From: Zanthoxylum bungeanum
Lineage: Eukaryota > Streptophyta > Magnoliopsida > Sapindales > Rutaceae
NCBI GenBank assembly: GCA_019454045.1
Contig: SKCR01007816.1
Coordinates: forward strand, 558,001-622,000
Length of the DNA: 64,000 nt
Reading direction: 5' to 3'
The position numbers and the translations under genes are program-made. Under the pieces are notes generated by a model. It ran no database searches and had not been told where the DNA came from. It was given only the letters and a program-made list of their open reading frames with translations. The stretch's first letter is position 1. Each line of letters opens with the position of its first letter. Of the stretch, positions 33,961 to 45,573 are shown one piece after another.

Positions 33961-35690
33961 TCCGCTTTGTCAGAATCATCCATTGCACTACTATAGGTCA
34001 ATGGATCATCTATGCCATCGCTGGAGGCGACAACTTGTGCCTCTCCAACCCCTAGGTAGCAATCAGGTTGTCGTACAACCCTCCCGTTGCATTTAGGTGG
34101 TAGATCATTCTGACTGGGTAGCATCTGACTATCAGATGTTGAAGGTGCTATGTATTTGTCAACTTTCGTTGACGATGGCGTGCTGGTCGAACCAGTAAGT
34201 AACTCTTCGAGTAATATTTTACTACGAGGCTTGAACTCCCTTATATAGTCCTCCTCTAGAAACGTAGCATTTGTTGATACAAATACTTTGTTATCATCAG
34301 GACTGTAGAAGAATCCACCCCTAGTCTCCTTAGGGTAGCCTACAAATAGGCACACCTGAGAACGTGGCTCCAATTTTGTAGTCTTATTCTTCAGCACATG
34401 TGCTGGACACCCCCATATGCGAAAATGTCGTAAACTAGTTTTACGACCATTCCACAACTCTAAGGGAGTCTTAGGAACAGACTTGGATGGAACTACATTA
34501 AGGATATGCATTGCGGTTTGCAGTGCATATCCCCAGAATGAACTAGGTAGTGAGCTATAACTAAACATAGATCTCATCATGTCTAGTAGGGTTCGATTTC
34601 TCCTTTCTGCAACACCATTTTTCTGTGGTGTTCCAGGTGCTGTGAGCTGGGATACTATCCCATGCTCAACTAAAAATTCCTCGAAATCTCTGTCGAGGTA
34701 TTCCCCTCCATGATCTGATCGTAGACTTTTGATTGTCTTACCTAATTGGTTCTCAACCTCAGCACGATACTCCTTGAACTTTTCAAAAGTATCCGATTTG
34801 TGATGCATTAGGTAGACATACCCATATCTTGAATAATCGTCAATGAATGTGATGAAGTATTCATAACCACCTCGGGCTCTTACATTCATCGATCCGCAGA
34901 CGTCCGAATGTACTAGCTCAAGTGGTTGACTGGCTCTTAAACCTTTTCCAGTAAAAGGTCTCTTGGTCATTTTTCCTTCTAAACAGGATTCACAAACTGG
35001 TAGAGTTCTGAGCTTTAACTGGTTTAAGGCTCCGTTCTTTATCAATCTATTTATCCGGTTAAGGTTGATGTGACCAAGTCTAAGATGCCATAGATATGTG
35101 TCATCATGAGAAATCTTTGGCCGTTTAGTTTTAGGTTTCTCAACCTTAAACATTTCAGTGTTGAGCAGTGACCTATGTGTTAACGGTCTTAACACATACA
35201 AGTTATTTTCTGAGTTTCTTGTGCATATAGTTAATCCATTTCTACCAATAATAACCAAATTGCTATTAAAAGAAACTGAATAACCATCATCCAATAGTCT
35301 AGAAATAGAAATCAGATTCCTGTGAAAACCAGGAATGAATAACACATTGTTCAAATTTAAATAACTATTATTAATAAAATTTAAACTAGAAACTCCCACT
35401 GCTCTTGCTGAAACGGCATCCCCTGTCCCGACCCTCATGGTGTAATCACCTTCAGTAAGGTCCCTCCATGAATCAAGTAGCTGCAAAGAAGAACAAACAT
35501 GGTTAGTGGCTCCAGAATCAACAATCCAAGCGGATTTATCATCCTCCACTAATAGAGATTCAATAACGAGTAAATCATATTTACATGTTTCCTTTTTCTC
35601 CTTCAGCTCAGCAAGGTATTTAGGACAGTTCTTTTTCCAATGCCCATTCTTGTCGCAGTGGAAACATTTTCCTTTGGGTTGGCATCCTTG
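33897..35690 (-). CDS. Cop-B protease and integrase (polyprotein section)
   Basis: The frame is open from the gag zinc knuckle (about 35690) to 33897. It first gives [14 protein letters not shown], the nucleic-acid-binding knuckle of gag. Then follow the protease site [14 protein letters not shown] (DSG), the gag-pre-integrase zinc region ([25 protein letters not shown]), and the integrase core with [20 protein letters not shown] and [16 protein letters not shown], keeping the D,D,E triad. The C-terminal part has IWGCPAHVL and [11 protein letters not shown]. It ends by a frame error within a conserved NLEM motif that leads into RT. This is the largest intact coding stretch in the window. Confidence 0.92.
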   Translation of the reverse strand, partial: QGCQPKGKCFHCDKNGHWKKNCPKYLAELKEKKETCKYDLLVIESLLVEDDKSAWIVDSGATNHVCSSLQLLDSWRDLTEGDYTMRVGTGDAVSARAVGVSSLNFINNSYLNLNNVLFIPGFHRNLISISRLLDDGYSVSFNSNLVIIGRNGLTICTRNSENNLYVLRPLTHRSLLNTEMFKVEKPKTKRPKISHDDTYLWHLRLGHINLNRINRLIKNGALNQLKLRTLPVCESCLEGKMTKRPFTGKGLRASQPLELVHSDVCGSMNVRARGGYEYFITFIDDYSRYGYVYLMHHKSDTFEKFKEYRAEVENQLGKTIKSLRSDHGGEYLDRDFEEFLVEHGIVSQLTAPGTPQKNGVAERRNRTLLDMMRSMFSYSSLPSSFWGYALQTAMHILNVVPSKSVPKTPLELWNGRKTSLRHFRIWGCPAHVLKNKTTKLEPRSQVCLFVGYPKETRGGFFYSPDDNKVFVSTNATFLEEDYIREFKPRSKILLEELLTGSTSTPSSTKVDKYIAPSTSDSQMLPSQNDLPPKCNGRVVRQPDCYLGVGEAQVVASSDGIDDPLTYSSAMDDSDKAEWFKAMNLEMSPCTPTRSGNL

Positions 35691-36381
35691 GAGCCTTTCT
35701 TGTTCTTCTTTTTCTTGGGCTTTCCCTTAGCCTTTCCAGTGCTTTTCTTCTTCTTCTTTGCAGATTTAGAAAACTCGGCAACATTTGCCTCTACACTGGA
35801 CTTATGAGGATCCACAAGCATGGACTCGTAATGGGTGAGCTCATTAAGTAGTTGGGTCAAAGTAAAAGACAACTTGTTCATAACATAGTTCTTTTAAACT
35901 GCAGGAAACTCTTCGGAAGACTTTCCATAATCATGGTCACCTGGCTACGCTCATCAATACGAGCTCCATGGGTTTCAGCAGTGTTGAGATAAGTCATCAT
36001 CCTTAAGACGTGCTCTCCGACTGATGTCTCATCCTTCATCATAGCAGTCATCGCTGAGACCATGGCCTCATGGCGTTGATGCTCCGAAGGCTGCCCAAAC
36101 ATGCCCTGCAATGACTCCATCATTTGAGATGCTAGAGCCATAGGTTAATGTTTTGCAGCAAGAACCTCAGACATCCCTGCTAGCAAGTAGTAGCGGGCTT
36201 TCTGGTAGGTATCGTGCACAGCTTGGCCAGCATTTCTGGCCGGCTCGGGAGGACGTTCCTCCGTCAGGACAAACTTTAGGTCTTCACAGACCAAGATAGC
36301 GTTCATGTTACTTTTCCACTTAACATAGTTTTCCCCGGTTAATTTATCGTTTGAGAGTATGGAAATAATTGGAGAAACCAT
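35600..36381 (-). pseudogene. Cop-B gag, three frame pieces
   Basis: The best start is the ATG at 36381 (MVSPIISILSNDKLTGENYV). The frame continues KWKSNMNAILVCEDLKFVL to a TAA at about 36147. Without a shift it then continues MALASQMMESLQGMFGQPSE and MESLPKSFLQFKR to 35880. A one-base error leads to MNKLSFTLTQLLNELTHYES and a lysine-rich tail ([19 protein letters not shown]) at 35881-35690. Another shift at about 35690 leads into the zinc knuckle frame. Gag packages the RNA. The stop and two shifts make this copy defective. Confidence 0.9.
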
Positions 36382-36907
36382 GGCTAAAAAATAAAATAAA
36401 CATGCATTTAACATTCATTCATCGCATATTAAAATCATCAAAGAATTTTGGCATAAAATTAAACATGATGCATGAACCATGAATAATGAATTAGAAACCT
36501 AAGAGAATTACTATGCCACGGAAATCTATCATCCCACAAGTAAGTGTCGCCGTAGGGTAGGTCAAGTACTCACATGATAGATCGAGACAATCTCAGTCAA
36601 TTTAATATATGCGGGAATAACTCTTATTCCTATATTAAACAACTACCATTTTATTTGATCAAGGAATTTCATTAACAGTTAATTACTCATTTGTGAGTGT
36701 AACCCGTCGTTTCGGGATTCTTTGACTTAACTAGTGAAGTGCTGCCGTAGGGTAGGTCAGTTCACAAGATACATCTAGAATCCCTGTCCTCTCGGAACCC
36801 AAACCTGATATTGACCCAAAATGGACACCATCCGTAGGGGGACGAAAACAAAGCCGTCTCGAGGCGCCTTTTGAATCTCACGTTTTTGGACTAACAACGG
36901 AGATCGC

Positions 36908-36929
36908 GGGATATACTGTCGTATATCCC
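36908..36929 (-). other. Perfect hairpin in the Cop-B leader
   Basis: Nine-base arms GGGATATAC and GTATATCCC around a TGTC loop. GGAGA and TCTCC extend the stem across a four-base bulge (about 36900-36934). Confidence 0.75.
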
Positions 36930-37258
36930 TCTCCCACTCACTATTTTAAAAATTAAGGTTTCTATCTAAAATATCTAATATTTTATTTTAACTAGTGTGG
37001 ATAAACTTATGGCGGTTAAATCATAATTATTATTTACACTAGTTTGTCATAAGTGAGCTAATCAATTTTAACAATTAAAATTGTGTCACTAAAAATTCAT
37101 TAGTCTCTACTAATAGATTTACTCTATTAAACTAATTTAATTAGAGTGGTATAAGTGAGCTATAATATTTTAACTCTTAAAATACTAGGCACTTAAGGGT
37201 CTAAAATCATGGAATTCTAAATGGTCAAAAATTCTAATTAAACATTTTAATAAATCTT

Positions 37259-37390
37259 AGTGCGTCATAAAATCCAATGGTACGTGGAATTGTATCCCGA
37301 GTGCAGACCATATTACCGTCCATTCAGAATCGGCTATGGAATTTATGTCCGGGTTTCCATCCTATATACCAATGGAATTTATTATGCACT
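37259..37390 (-). ncRNA. Candidate structured RNA module, copy A
   Basis: A 92-nt core (37279-37370) shared with 44752-44843 and 63221-63312. It is enclosed by 24-nt arms (37259-37282 and 37367-37390) that pair at 20 of 24 positions. It lies in transcript sense of Cop-B. The core holds GGATGGAAAC, TAGCCGA and CTCGGGATACA. Confidence 0.6.
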
Positions 37391-38049
37391 AATTAAGCCC
37401 AATATATTAAAATTCAAATTTTAAACCATAAATCTAATTAATCTAAATAATTGATTTTCATGCATATCATTTTCTAACTTAAAACATTTTAAATTACATA
37501 AAATCATAATTTTATGTCTATAATGATAATGCATCTATGACATGTTATGGCAAGTAAAATGCATGAGTGGGCACCCTAATTTATATGACATGTTATTCAA
37601 ACAATTCGAAATAAACATACATATAACCAAAAAAAATTACTTTGCATTGACCGGGCTCTTATTTTTTCTATACTAATCTAATTAGTACAAGAGATTCACC
37701 AAGGCATTCCTTGGACTTCGAATCCCGCTCCAAAGTGGTGTTGGCTCCCTTTGCGACTTCGGTGCTCCAAATTACAAAAAATTGAAACTTTACATTGAAA
37801 ATTAAAATTACAACAAATGTAAACAATGGCCTTATGGCCTTAAACCAACTACAAAATTAAGAGCCGGAAAAATTTACGACCAATGCAAAATCCATTCATC
37901 ACATGAAATAACAAAACCATTCATCATATGCATATCACAATGTGCCTACTCATCTAAACATGCATATCATATTTATAACTCATATAAATATATTAAAAAC
38001 AGAAAATTTAAATGAAAAAGTGAAGGGTTAAGAATACTTTTCAACCTCG

Positions 38050-38063
38050 CTCTTGATGCCAAT
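38050..38063 (-). other. Cop-B primer binding site
   Basis: Minus strand AATTGGCATCAAGAGC directly follows the LTR end CCTACA. It is a variant of the tRNA-Met site TGGTATCAGAGC. Confidence 0.7.
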
Positions 38064-40361
38064 TGTAGGAAACGCTTTCCTCGCGCAGCGGAAGCGATTA
38101 GGCACACAGATCGACCTTGAAAATTTTTGCTGTCTTCCGTTCCTTAAAGCCGAATGGAACTAGCACTTATTATGAAGTTTTGCTTCTGTTTCGGACAAGA
38201 TCTCAGCCCCAGAATGCGCGTGAAACAGTCCCCGAATAGCCCCCGAACTGCAGTGAATTATTGGACTGTTTTACACATGTTACACACGCGAACTGCACCC
38301 AAACCAACCCCTGATTTGCGTGACCTGCTGTAGCGTTTTAGGTCTAATTTTTCCACTCAAAAAAAATCCTAACTCAGCCCCAAAAGGTCCCCAAGGTGTT
38401 TCCTAAAACCCGAATTAAAACGAAATAAATTGAGTCCCGAATCAACCAAGTGATTCACGGCAATGGGCAATAAAATTGTCCCAATGCCGTGAGATGGAGA
38501 TGAAAAGAATAATATGTTTTATTCAACACCACATGATCTTCCGAGCTATGAATCGTTACCAACGGAAAGTAGTGTGGGCTACACACATGAACAAATCCCT
38601 AAACGTTTTAGAGATTAAATCACACACTAATAATATTTTTCTTATTCTTGTTCTTCAAAATTGTTTCTCAACTTTTGAGAGAATTGTGAAGAAGAAGAAG
38701 GTGGCTAGGGTTTGGAATGAAAGCTCTTCTCAAAAGAAAATCAAGTTTTCCTTTTATACTTAGGTCAATTTTGTTTCACTCAAATAAAACAACCAATCCC
38801 CTCCCTAAGGTAGAATTCGGCCAAGGCTATGATTTTTGGATTAAATTTTGTTTCCAAAATAAACAAATCTTATTCCTTATACACCAAGGAATTCGGCCAA
38901 GGCTAGGATTTTTGATTAAATTTTGTTTCCAAAATAAACAAATCATATTCCTTATACATCAATGAATCCGGCCATGCCCTTTATTTCTTCATTAATTTTG
39001 TAACAATATTATTTACTTTCCATAAAGTCAATATATGTTACAAATTAAATATATGATTAATATTTTGAAAGTCATTACTTCCAAAATTAAATCAAGGGTT
39101 TCCAAAACCAATAATATAGAAATTACAATCTTAGCATTATTAAATTATATCATATATATAATTCAATATTTTATATTTAATAATTATCATATAATTATTA
39201 ATAACATACATTAACTTTTAATGTATAGTTTCAAGTGTGACATAATTAATATTATTAATCATATTAATAATATTTATTCTTTTGTGAGTATATAATTAGA
39301 CTATCCAATTATATTAAATCCGCTATAGTAAATCGAGCTAGCATAGGGACCAAATGGACCCACGGTTCCGAGCTCCAATAATCTCGAAATAATAATTAAG
39401 CTCTTAATTAGATATTCCGAATTATTAACTCCGGGTTATTCCACTAAAAACCCGAAGTTGCACTCTCGTTGCCGCAGATGAAATATTAAGTCGAACTAAG
39501 TCGTTGTCCATCGATATAGTCATTACATACGAATTGATCCTTCACGAGTATCTTGTAATTAGAGCCGGGTCATAATATCCGTTATACCCCTCTAATTATT
39601 TGTACCTTAAGTACCATTGATTCTCTAATGAACGATTTATTTATAACTGTTATGAATATTAATCTTTCTGTTCGTAATAGAAAGACTTGAGCGCTCAAAT
39701 CGTTCAAGTACCGAATCAACCCTTAAGAAAGATACTCATCTACTTCTCGCAAGAAGGAGTGAATTTCATGTCTATGTAAAACGTTCCCAGCTACAAAACA
39801 AACTGTGCCCCCAAAGTACGTAGCTATTGGTTGGGACTGCTACACCAACCTCACCTTTATAAATCAAAGGACACAGCCTGCCATGCAGGAGTTTGTAGTA
39901 CACTCAGGATTAAGATCAATCCATATATGACCATCAAGTAGATTGAAATGACTTTCTTTGCTTAACGGATATTATAAGAATGTCATTTCTATCTGGGTCC
40001 AGTCCTATATGATCGCATCATACATGGTACCTCCATTTTTATGTCTCTACATGGACGATCCGGATTAAGATCGTCATACAAATATAGAATGGACCGCAGC
40101 TATAGATAAACCACTAACAAAGTACCCACTTTGTTTGCTCTCTATGGACTATTTAAGATTACTAACTTCCGACTTAAATCCTCTGGTGTATGACACTCAT
40201 ACACTAGGTTTGAAGGTACATAAGTAATCTACGCTATTTACGAAGATATATAATATGCGAAAAATAAACAAACAATTTGATAAATGAATAATACATCATT
40301 TTATTTCAAAACACATGAAACCGTTTACATCACATGTAGCTCTAGGGCATACATCCCAACA
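38064..40361 (-). repeat. Cop-B 5' LTR
   Basis: Near-identical to 30120-32416, with the same termini. TATA box TATAAAA on the minus strand at 38758-38752. TSD TCTCT follows at 40362. Confidence 0.95.
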
Positions 40362-40761
40362 TCTCTACACTTTTACAGGGGGAGTTGTGTTATGGAAATC
40401 AAGATTGTAGAGGTGTATTGCATTATCCACAACATAAGCTGAATATATTGCAATAACGGAAGTAGGAAAGGAAATATTGTGATTAAAGTATTTTCTCCAA
40501 GAATTAGGGATTAGGCAGATAAAATACAAGATATATTGTGACAGTCAGAGTGCTCTGGACTTGTGCAAGAACTCAACGTATCATTCCCGGACGAAGCACA
40601 TCTATATTCGCTATCATTGGATAGGCGAGGTGACAAATCAACAACTGCTGAGACTAGTGAAGATCCATACAGATGAGAATTTAGCCGACATATTGACAAA
40701 GGCGGTTACTCAAGACATGCTAGAACTGTACAGAGACATAGGCGGGATAGCTGTCAGATGA
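40362..40761 (+). pseudogene. Cop-C RNase H, second half
   Basis: Continues the reading broken at 30119: GGVVLWKSRL, CIALSTT, AEYIAITEVGKEIL, then YCDSQSALDLCKNSTYHSRT (around 40530-40590) and LVKIHTDENLADILTKAVTQ to the stop at 40761. At least three stops precede the last open stretch (40561-40758). It is the C-terminal end of the copia polyprotein. Confidence 0.88.
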
Positions 40762-40780
40762 TAATTGTTCGGATGCAGCT

Positions 40781-40793
40781 GGAGGGGGAGAAT
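40781..40793 (+). other. Cop-C polypurine tract
   Basis: GGAGGGGGAGAAT, 20 bases after the RNase H stop and directly before TGTAAAATCC, a plausible 3' LTR start. Confidence 0.65.
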
Positions 40794-41886
40794 TGTAAAA
40801 TCCAGCTGCATTTCATCTCCAAGAACCATCCAAGGTAATTTTTGGTGGAAGATTTGCATGTTGAAATTTTTGGTGCAGACATCCAAGGGAATGAGGAATC
40901 AAACTAATATCTTGCCTTATAATGCCACTTCGCTATATTATCTTTAATAGTCTCTCATAATCTCCACATGTGATACAAGCGCAAATCCTAATTTTCTACT
41001 GCTTAACCACCACTTGTAAGCTAAATAATCTCATTTTGCCTGAACATGACAATATAGTCCCCACACATCCAAGTACTGAGACCCTATTGGTAAATATAGA
41101 CATACCATATGTTGGCAGCTCTAGATGTAACAACAAACATATTTACTTAAACATACATGTAAATTCTAAACAAATACATTCAAGGTTGGTAACTCTAGTT
41201 ACAAAAAAAAAAAATAATAATAATAATTGCATGGAAAATTATTTATACAATGAAGAATCTAGATGTCTTCAATACTATGCACGTAGGATCCCCCACAATA
41301 AAAACAGTAAAAAAATTAACGGAAATAAACATACAATAAGTATTTTTAACTAATTTTCAGAAAGCCACAAAAATTAGCTAGTTAATTGACTAAACCCTAA
41401 AGATTATAGAAGCATTTACCCATCATGTATCATTGGAATTTGGAAATCTTCTATCATGCATAACAACCGACAAATCCATTAATCTGCACTAATCAGTAGC
41501 ACGTGATTAAAATTTTAATTTCTTGACTTAGTCTTATGTCACGATTACTCAAAATTTCATCTTCCCTTTTTCCATGGTTACCGATTTTAGGGAAATTGAC
41601 AAAAATAATCAAAAATTTATGGATGATTGAGAAACTATCTTAGTCAAAAATTTTATTGCAAAAATAACCAACAATTCATGCGGACAGTTGTATTATGTGT
41701 AACCAGTTGCGTGTCAGACGCAACTGGTTGATTTCACGCAACTGGTTGCTTCAATTTATTTTTTTTTTCAATTTTCCGTTCCCACTTATTATAAATCTTT
41801 CGATCACTAAAATTTCTTTCACACATTTTCAATTATCATTATCTCAACCTGTAAAATTCAAAAATAATTTTTGCACATGGAAATTC
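40794..41886. other. Possible Cop-C 3' LTR and unassigned sequence
   Basis: Begins like an LTR (TGTAAAATCCAGC) but shares no visible sequence with the 5' LTR region, so its extent is unknown. It holds an A/AAT run at 41203-41227 and, at 41701-41747, a palindrome with an extra direct copy. No gene recognised. Confidence 0.35.
41701..41729. repeat. Perfect 12-bp palindrome with 5-nt loop
   Basis: AACCAGTTGCGT, loop GTCAG, ACGCAACTGGTT. ACGCAACTGGTT recurs at 41736-41747. Confidence 0.9.
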
Positions 41887-42186
41887 TCATAAATTCTGCC
41901 GAGCAAATAGCACCATGAATGTCATTAATTGTCTTGTTGTTCCTATTGCTAACGACAAAATCATCCTTGGTCCAGGCAGTTTGTCTTTAGGGGAAGAGAC
42001 CTCACCAACTGTAACCATGGGAGATTTCCACCCGTACTCTACTGTCATCCATACCCTCTCATCTAAGGACTTAAGGAACGTTCTCATGCGAATCTTCCAA
42101 TGTAAATATTCAATCTCATCAAAGAATGGGGGACAATTTAAGGATTGACTACGTTTCATAGCTAACGGGTCAAGAATCGAGTTCAT
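41887..42186 (-). pseudogene. Sir-1 gag, N-terminal part
   Basis: 99 codons on the minus strand. The start MNSILDPLAMKRSQSLNCPP is followed by FFDEIEYLHWKIRMRTFLKS and DERVWMTVEYGWKSP, the conserved start of many copia gag proteins (a short hydrophobic loop, then Y-x-x-W-K). The ATG follows the primer binding site with no gap. After about 75 residues the family pattern fades, and the sequence breaks off near 41887. The rest of the element to the left is missing. Confidence 0.72.
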
Positions 42187-42198
42187 GCTCTGATACCA
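42187..42198 (-). other. Sir-1 primer binding site, tRNA-Met type
   Basis: Minus strand TGGTATCAGAGC, two bases after the LTR end and directly before the gag ATG. Confidence 0.85.
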
Positions 42199-42200
42199 AT

Positions 42201-43305
42201 TGAAAGTTTGTAATTATCCTAAGGTTCTGACCCTATGCGGAATTTATCACAATCAACTAAGACAAGTCCTAATTAATGTGTCTATGAACTAATCAAATTA
42301 ACAGATCAAACTAGAATGTTTAAGCTATAAATAATAATGCAGAAAATAAATATCAACCACAAAAAATCAACACAAGTATTTTGGTGATGAAGTGGAAAAC
42401 TCGTGCGAGTAAAAAAACCACTCTGAGTATCTCGGCTACCAGCCCAAAATCCACTATATGAGAAAAACTTACAGTGATGGTAAAAGACCTATGGTGACAA
42501 CTCTATCGACTCTAGTACCTCTAAACTGCAAGAACTCGAAGAACTCCTCGAGCCCGTACCCCACGATTTTTTCAGAACCTCTGAAGTCTCTAAGTAGATA
42601 AACTCTTCAAGCACGTCGAAACTTTGACTACCAATCTTCCTCCTTGAGAACTCTGAATGTTTAGGAAATTGGGTTTTGATGTGTTGATGGTTTAACAAAG
42701 ATCAATCTCACCACAAATAAAGAATACAAGAAAAGCAAATAAGTCTTCAAGGTGAGAACAAGAAGATTGAAAACTAGGAATGTGTTTAGGCTCAAGATAA
42801 TATTTTTTCAACACTTTTGAATGTGGCTCAATATTTGTTTATATAAGTAGGGCAAAGGAAAAGAGTTTCCTAGTGTTATTTTGACTTAAAAATGTGTCTA
42901 AAGTATCCTACTTACGCACGGGCATTCGAACGCACTTCAAACACAACACAAACGCAAAGTTTCTGCCTCAAAATGTTCGAACGAAAATACGAATGCCACA
43001 CAAACGTGGGTCGCAGACTGGTTTTCAGATGCAACTTAAAACGCTTGTAACTTTTTCGTCCCTTGGCCAAATCATACGTTCTTTATATGTACGTGATCGA
43101 ATTCGAGTCTAATTTCCAATACAACTGACCTCATTCAATTGGAGGTCTAAATATTCTGGAATATTCAAAAGAGTGAACATTGCTTAGATAACTCCATCAG
43201 ATTTTGTCCAAATACTTGTTCAATTGCTTTGAGATCTTTAGGACTCATTACAACTCAATTGAACTTGATTTGTTACGGAAAATGCCAATAAAAATGGAAC
43301 TAACA
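42201..43305 (-). mobile_element. Sir-1 LTR
   Basis: 1105 bp on the minus strand, from TGTTAGTTCCATTTTTATTGG to AAACTTTCA. It has a purine tract on its upstream side (43306-43325) and a primer site on its downstream side, so it borders internal sequence on both sides. Confidence 0.75.
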
Positions 43306-45075
43306 ATCTCTCTCTTTGGCATTCCGTGATAAAACACTACCTAATACAAAGACTACGATAAAAGATCTAAAAAGAAAATAGCCAACTGCCAACAATCACG
43401 ACAATCACGACAATGACTTATTACAATAAGACTCGATCTAATACCTAACCAAATAGTCTTGAAATCAATGCCACCACAGCTACCAAATCTGCTTACCTGA
43501 AACATCCTCAAACAGCAACATACCGTGAAAAACACATAGATTATAAAGAACAGATAAAGCAACAATAAAACTCATGCATGTATACATTGATAATAGATAT
43601 CATACTCTCCCTTTGCCAAATACCAGTCAAATGGATATACTACGACTCCCATATACTACTACACTCCCATATACTACTCTCTTCATTTTTGTCACGAAAT
43701 GACAAAAGGTGAAGGTACTGGGATAAACAACAAATGCAATAGTATATGCAAACATGACTTACTCCCCTTCACTAACAGCTCTACTAAGTTAGCACAAAAT
43801 CATACGGGAAGTAAAAACTCATAAATATGCAAAGAAAATATTTATGCAGAAACTTGAAGCATACACAGGCACACAATGAGGTAAAAAAATCAACAAAATT
43901 GACTGAACCAGCACTTCAAGCAAGTACAATGACACACAATCAGTATTCAGTTGTTTATGACATGAAATAATATGCATCACTTTAGATTTTGCTGAATACT
44001 ACACACATGCATATGACATAAACACCAAATTATAGCAAATACTTGCGTGAAAAATAAGTGCATAACAAATCAAGGCTTAAGACCTTATTTTGTGAGCGGG
44101 ACACAGCCAAATAAATCCCATCTCTTAACAAACAAAGTACACAAAATATGTGTTCAAACCCAGCACCACTAGGACCTGAAAATTAGGAACATTGGTTGCA
44201 TGCTATGTTATTCTCCCCCTAAATATCATGAGCTCATAAATAAAAAATCTTTCGAGTGAAGGGTTTTTGCCTTTATCTTTTAAATTTTGACCCATTAGCT
44301 TTTTTTTCATTTGAGACTCATGTAATTTTTTATTTTATTTTATTTTTTATTACTAGGAGATAACACAAGGTCATTTAGTCAAAGGTCACACTATTTACTG
44401 AGAAAAGTATGGTAAAGATTAGATAGTCATCCAAAAACTCATATTTGCGACAAAGCCTTGACAATTATAAAAATATGTATGTAAAGTGCAAGCACAAGAT
44501 ATATTAAGGGTTTTTACCACACACACTTATGCATATAGAGCATCAAGAAAAATAAAATCATATTACACATGCATAAACATATATCATACATATCAGGATC
44601 ACATGTAACAAGCTTTTCATGCTCTAACAAACCAGCAAAAATATTTTTGGTCTTTTTCAATTTATATATATATATATATATATTTTATTTTTCAGTTTTT
44701 TAACACACAAGAAAAACTGTAAAGACACAAAATGGCTTGTCAAAATCCAATGGTACGTGGATCTGTATCCCGAGTACAGATCATACTATCATCCATTTGG
44801 AATCGGCTATGAAATTTATGTCCGAGTTTCCATCCTATATACCAAAGAATATATAACAAAAAAATACAAGACACACATACAATATTGCAGTAAAAAAAAT
44901 AAACGCGCAAAAATATAAAAAACACAGGCACTCACAAACATACAATGGGAAATTAAATACAACTTCTAACAAGAGTTACACCGAAGTGCACTCACATCAT
45001 GCCTTTTATAATCAATGCACTGAGAAGTAGATGGGAAGTCATCCTGCTTCCTCACCCAAATTTTCTTAGGAATCT
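43306..45075 (-). mobile_element. Sir-1 3' internal region, non-coding
   Basis: AT-rich, with no ORF I recognise. On the minus strand it has a purine tract next to the LTR (CCAAAGAGAGAGAT) and further PPT-like runs: GGCAAAGGGAGAGT (near 43610), GTGAAGGGGAGTAAG (near 43770) and TTAGGGGGAGAA (near 44220). Repeated PPTs before the 3' LTR are known from Sireviruses, hence the label. A (TA)n run lies at 44665-44683 and foldback copy B at 44752-44843. Confidence 0.5.
44752..44843 (-). ncRNA. Candidate structured RNA module, copy B
   Basis: 92-nt core, about 88% identical to copy A by eye. It contains a perfect 8-bp hairpin with a 7-nt loop (44760-44767 with 44775-44782). GGTA and TACC close it. 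The outer arms pair less well than in copies A and C. Confidence 0.55.
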
Positions 45076-45573
45076 TGTAACACCTCGCCAGAGGCAGGAT
45101 GTTACCGGCAGAAGATAATATTGGCCTATATCTATAAGCCTCAAAATCTACAAAAAATCTGGTATGATGTATCCTAAAATTGGACTACCTGGATCACAAT
45201 CCATCATCAAAGGGAATCTAAGAAGATTTTAAACAAATAAAAGGACCTCAGGTCCACACAAATCTCATCAAAATATATCCTAAGGGCTCCGTGCCCACAT
45301 CATCTATCAAGGGCTCTGCCCACCATGTCATAATAAATCAAAACATTTACTCAATATTACAAACAACGTGCTCAGTACGATAAATAAAATATTAATCCCA
45401 AATCCTACACTTTCCAAAGCTTATCCGAGGACATTGACGATGGTGACTGCCGCTTAGGTGATCCGCGTCTCGAACATGACTTCCAAAGCTGAAGTGTTTA
45501 ACCCATCGGTTTTTAAATCATTCATTCATTTCACATAAGCATGGACTATCCATACATATTACGGATTATGTCA
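45076..45573 (-). mobile_element. Gyp-M-related LTR fragment
   Basis: Starts TGTAACACCTCGCCAGAGG. It follows the LTR edge at 15277 in outline (TGTAAC, GATG-TTACCGGCAG, CTATAT, GCCTC), then diverges. Cut at 45573, where the Ath-2 LTR fragment begins. Confidence 0.5.

Larger units (their letters stand above)
36382..38050 (-). other. Cop-B 5' leader with several foldbacks
   Basis: A 1.7-kb untranslated leader between primer site and gag. It holds a 92-nt core motif within a 132-bp foldback (37259-37390), a strong hairpin (36908-36929), and two copies of a GCCGTAGGGTAGGTCA module, each between complementary arms (36524-36582 and 36734-36765). No ORF of interest is present. Such leaders carry packaging and dimer signals in retroelements; which part does so here is not known. 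Confidence 0.7.
30120..40361 (-). mobile_element. Cop-B: nearly complete Ty1/copia retrotransposon
   Basis: A 10,242-bp element on the minus strand with two LTRs of 2298 bp (5', 38064-40361) and 2297 bp (3', 30120-32416). They differ by a few percent by eye, so this is the youngest insertion that can be dated here. It has a primer site, a long structured leader, gag, protease, integrase, RT and RNase H in the copia order (integrase before RT), and a polypurine tract. Damage is light: a few single-base frame errors and a handful of stops. It resembles elements usually annotated as TNT1-94-like. The finer lineage was not assigned. Confidence 0.95.
30115..40366. other. Target-site duplication TCTCT of the Cop-B insertion
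   Basis: TCTCT at 30115-30119 and again at 40362-40366. Removing the insertion and one copy restores a continuous Cop-C RNase H reading (GRKSTSEFL then GGVVLWKSRL). Confidence 0.95.
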
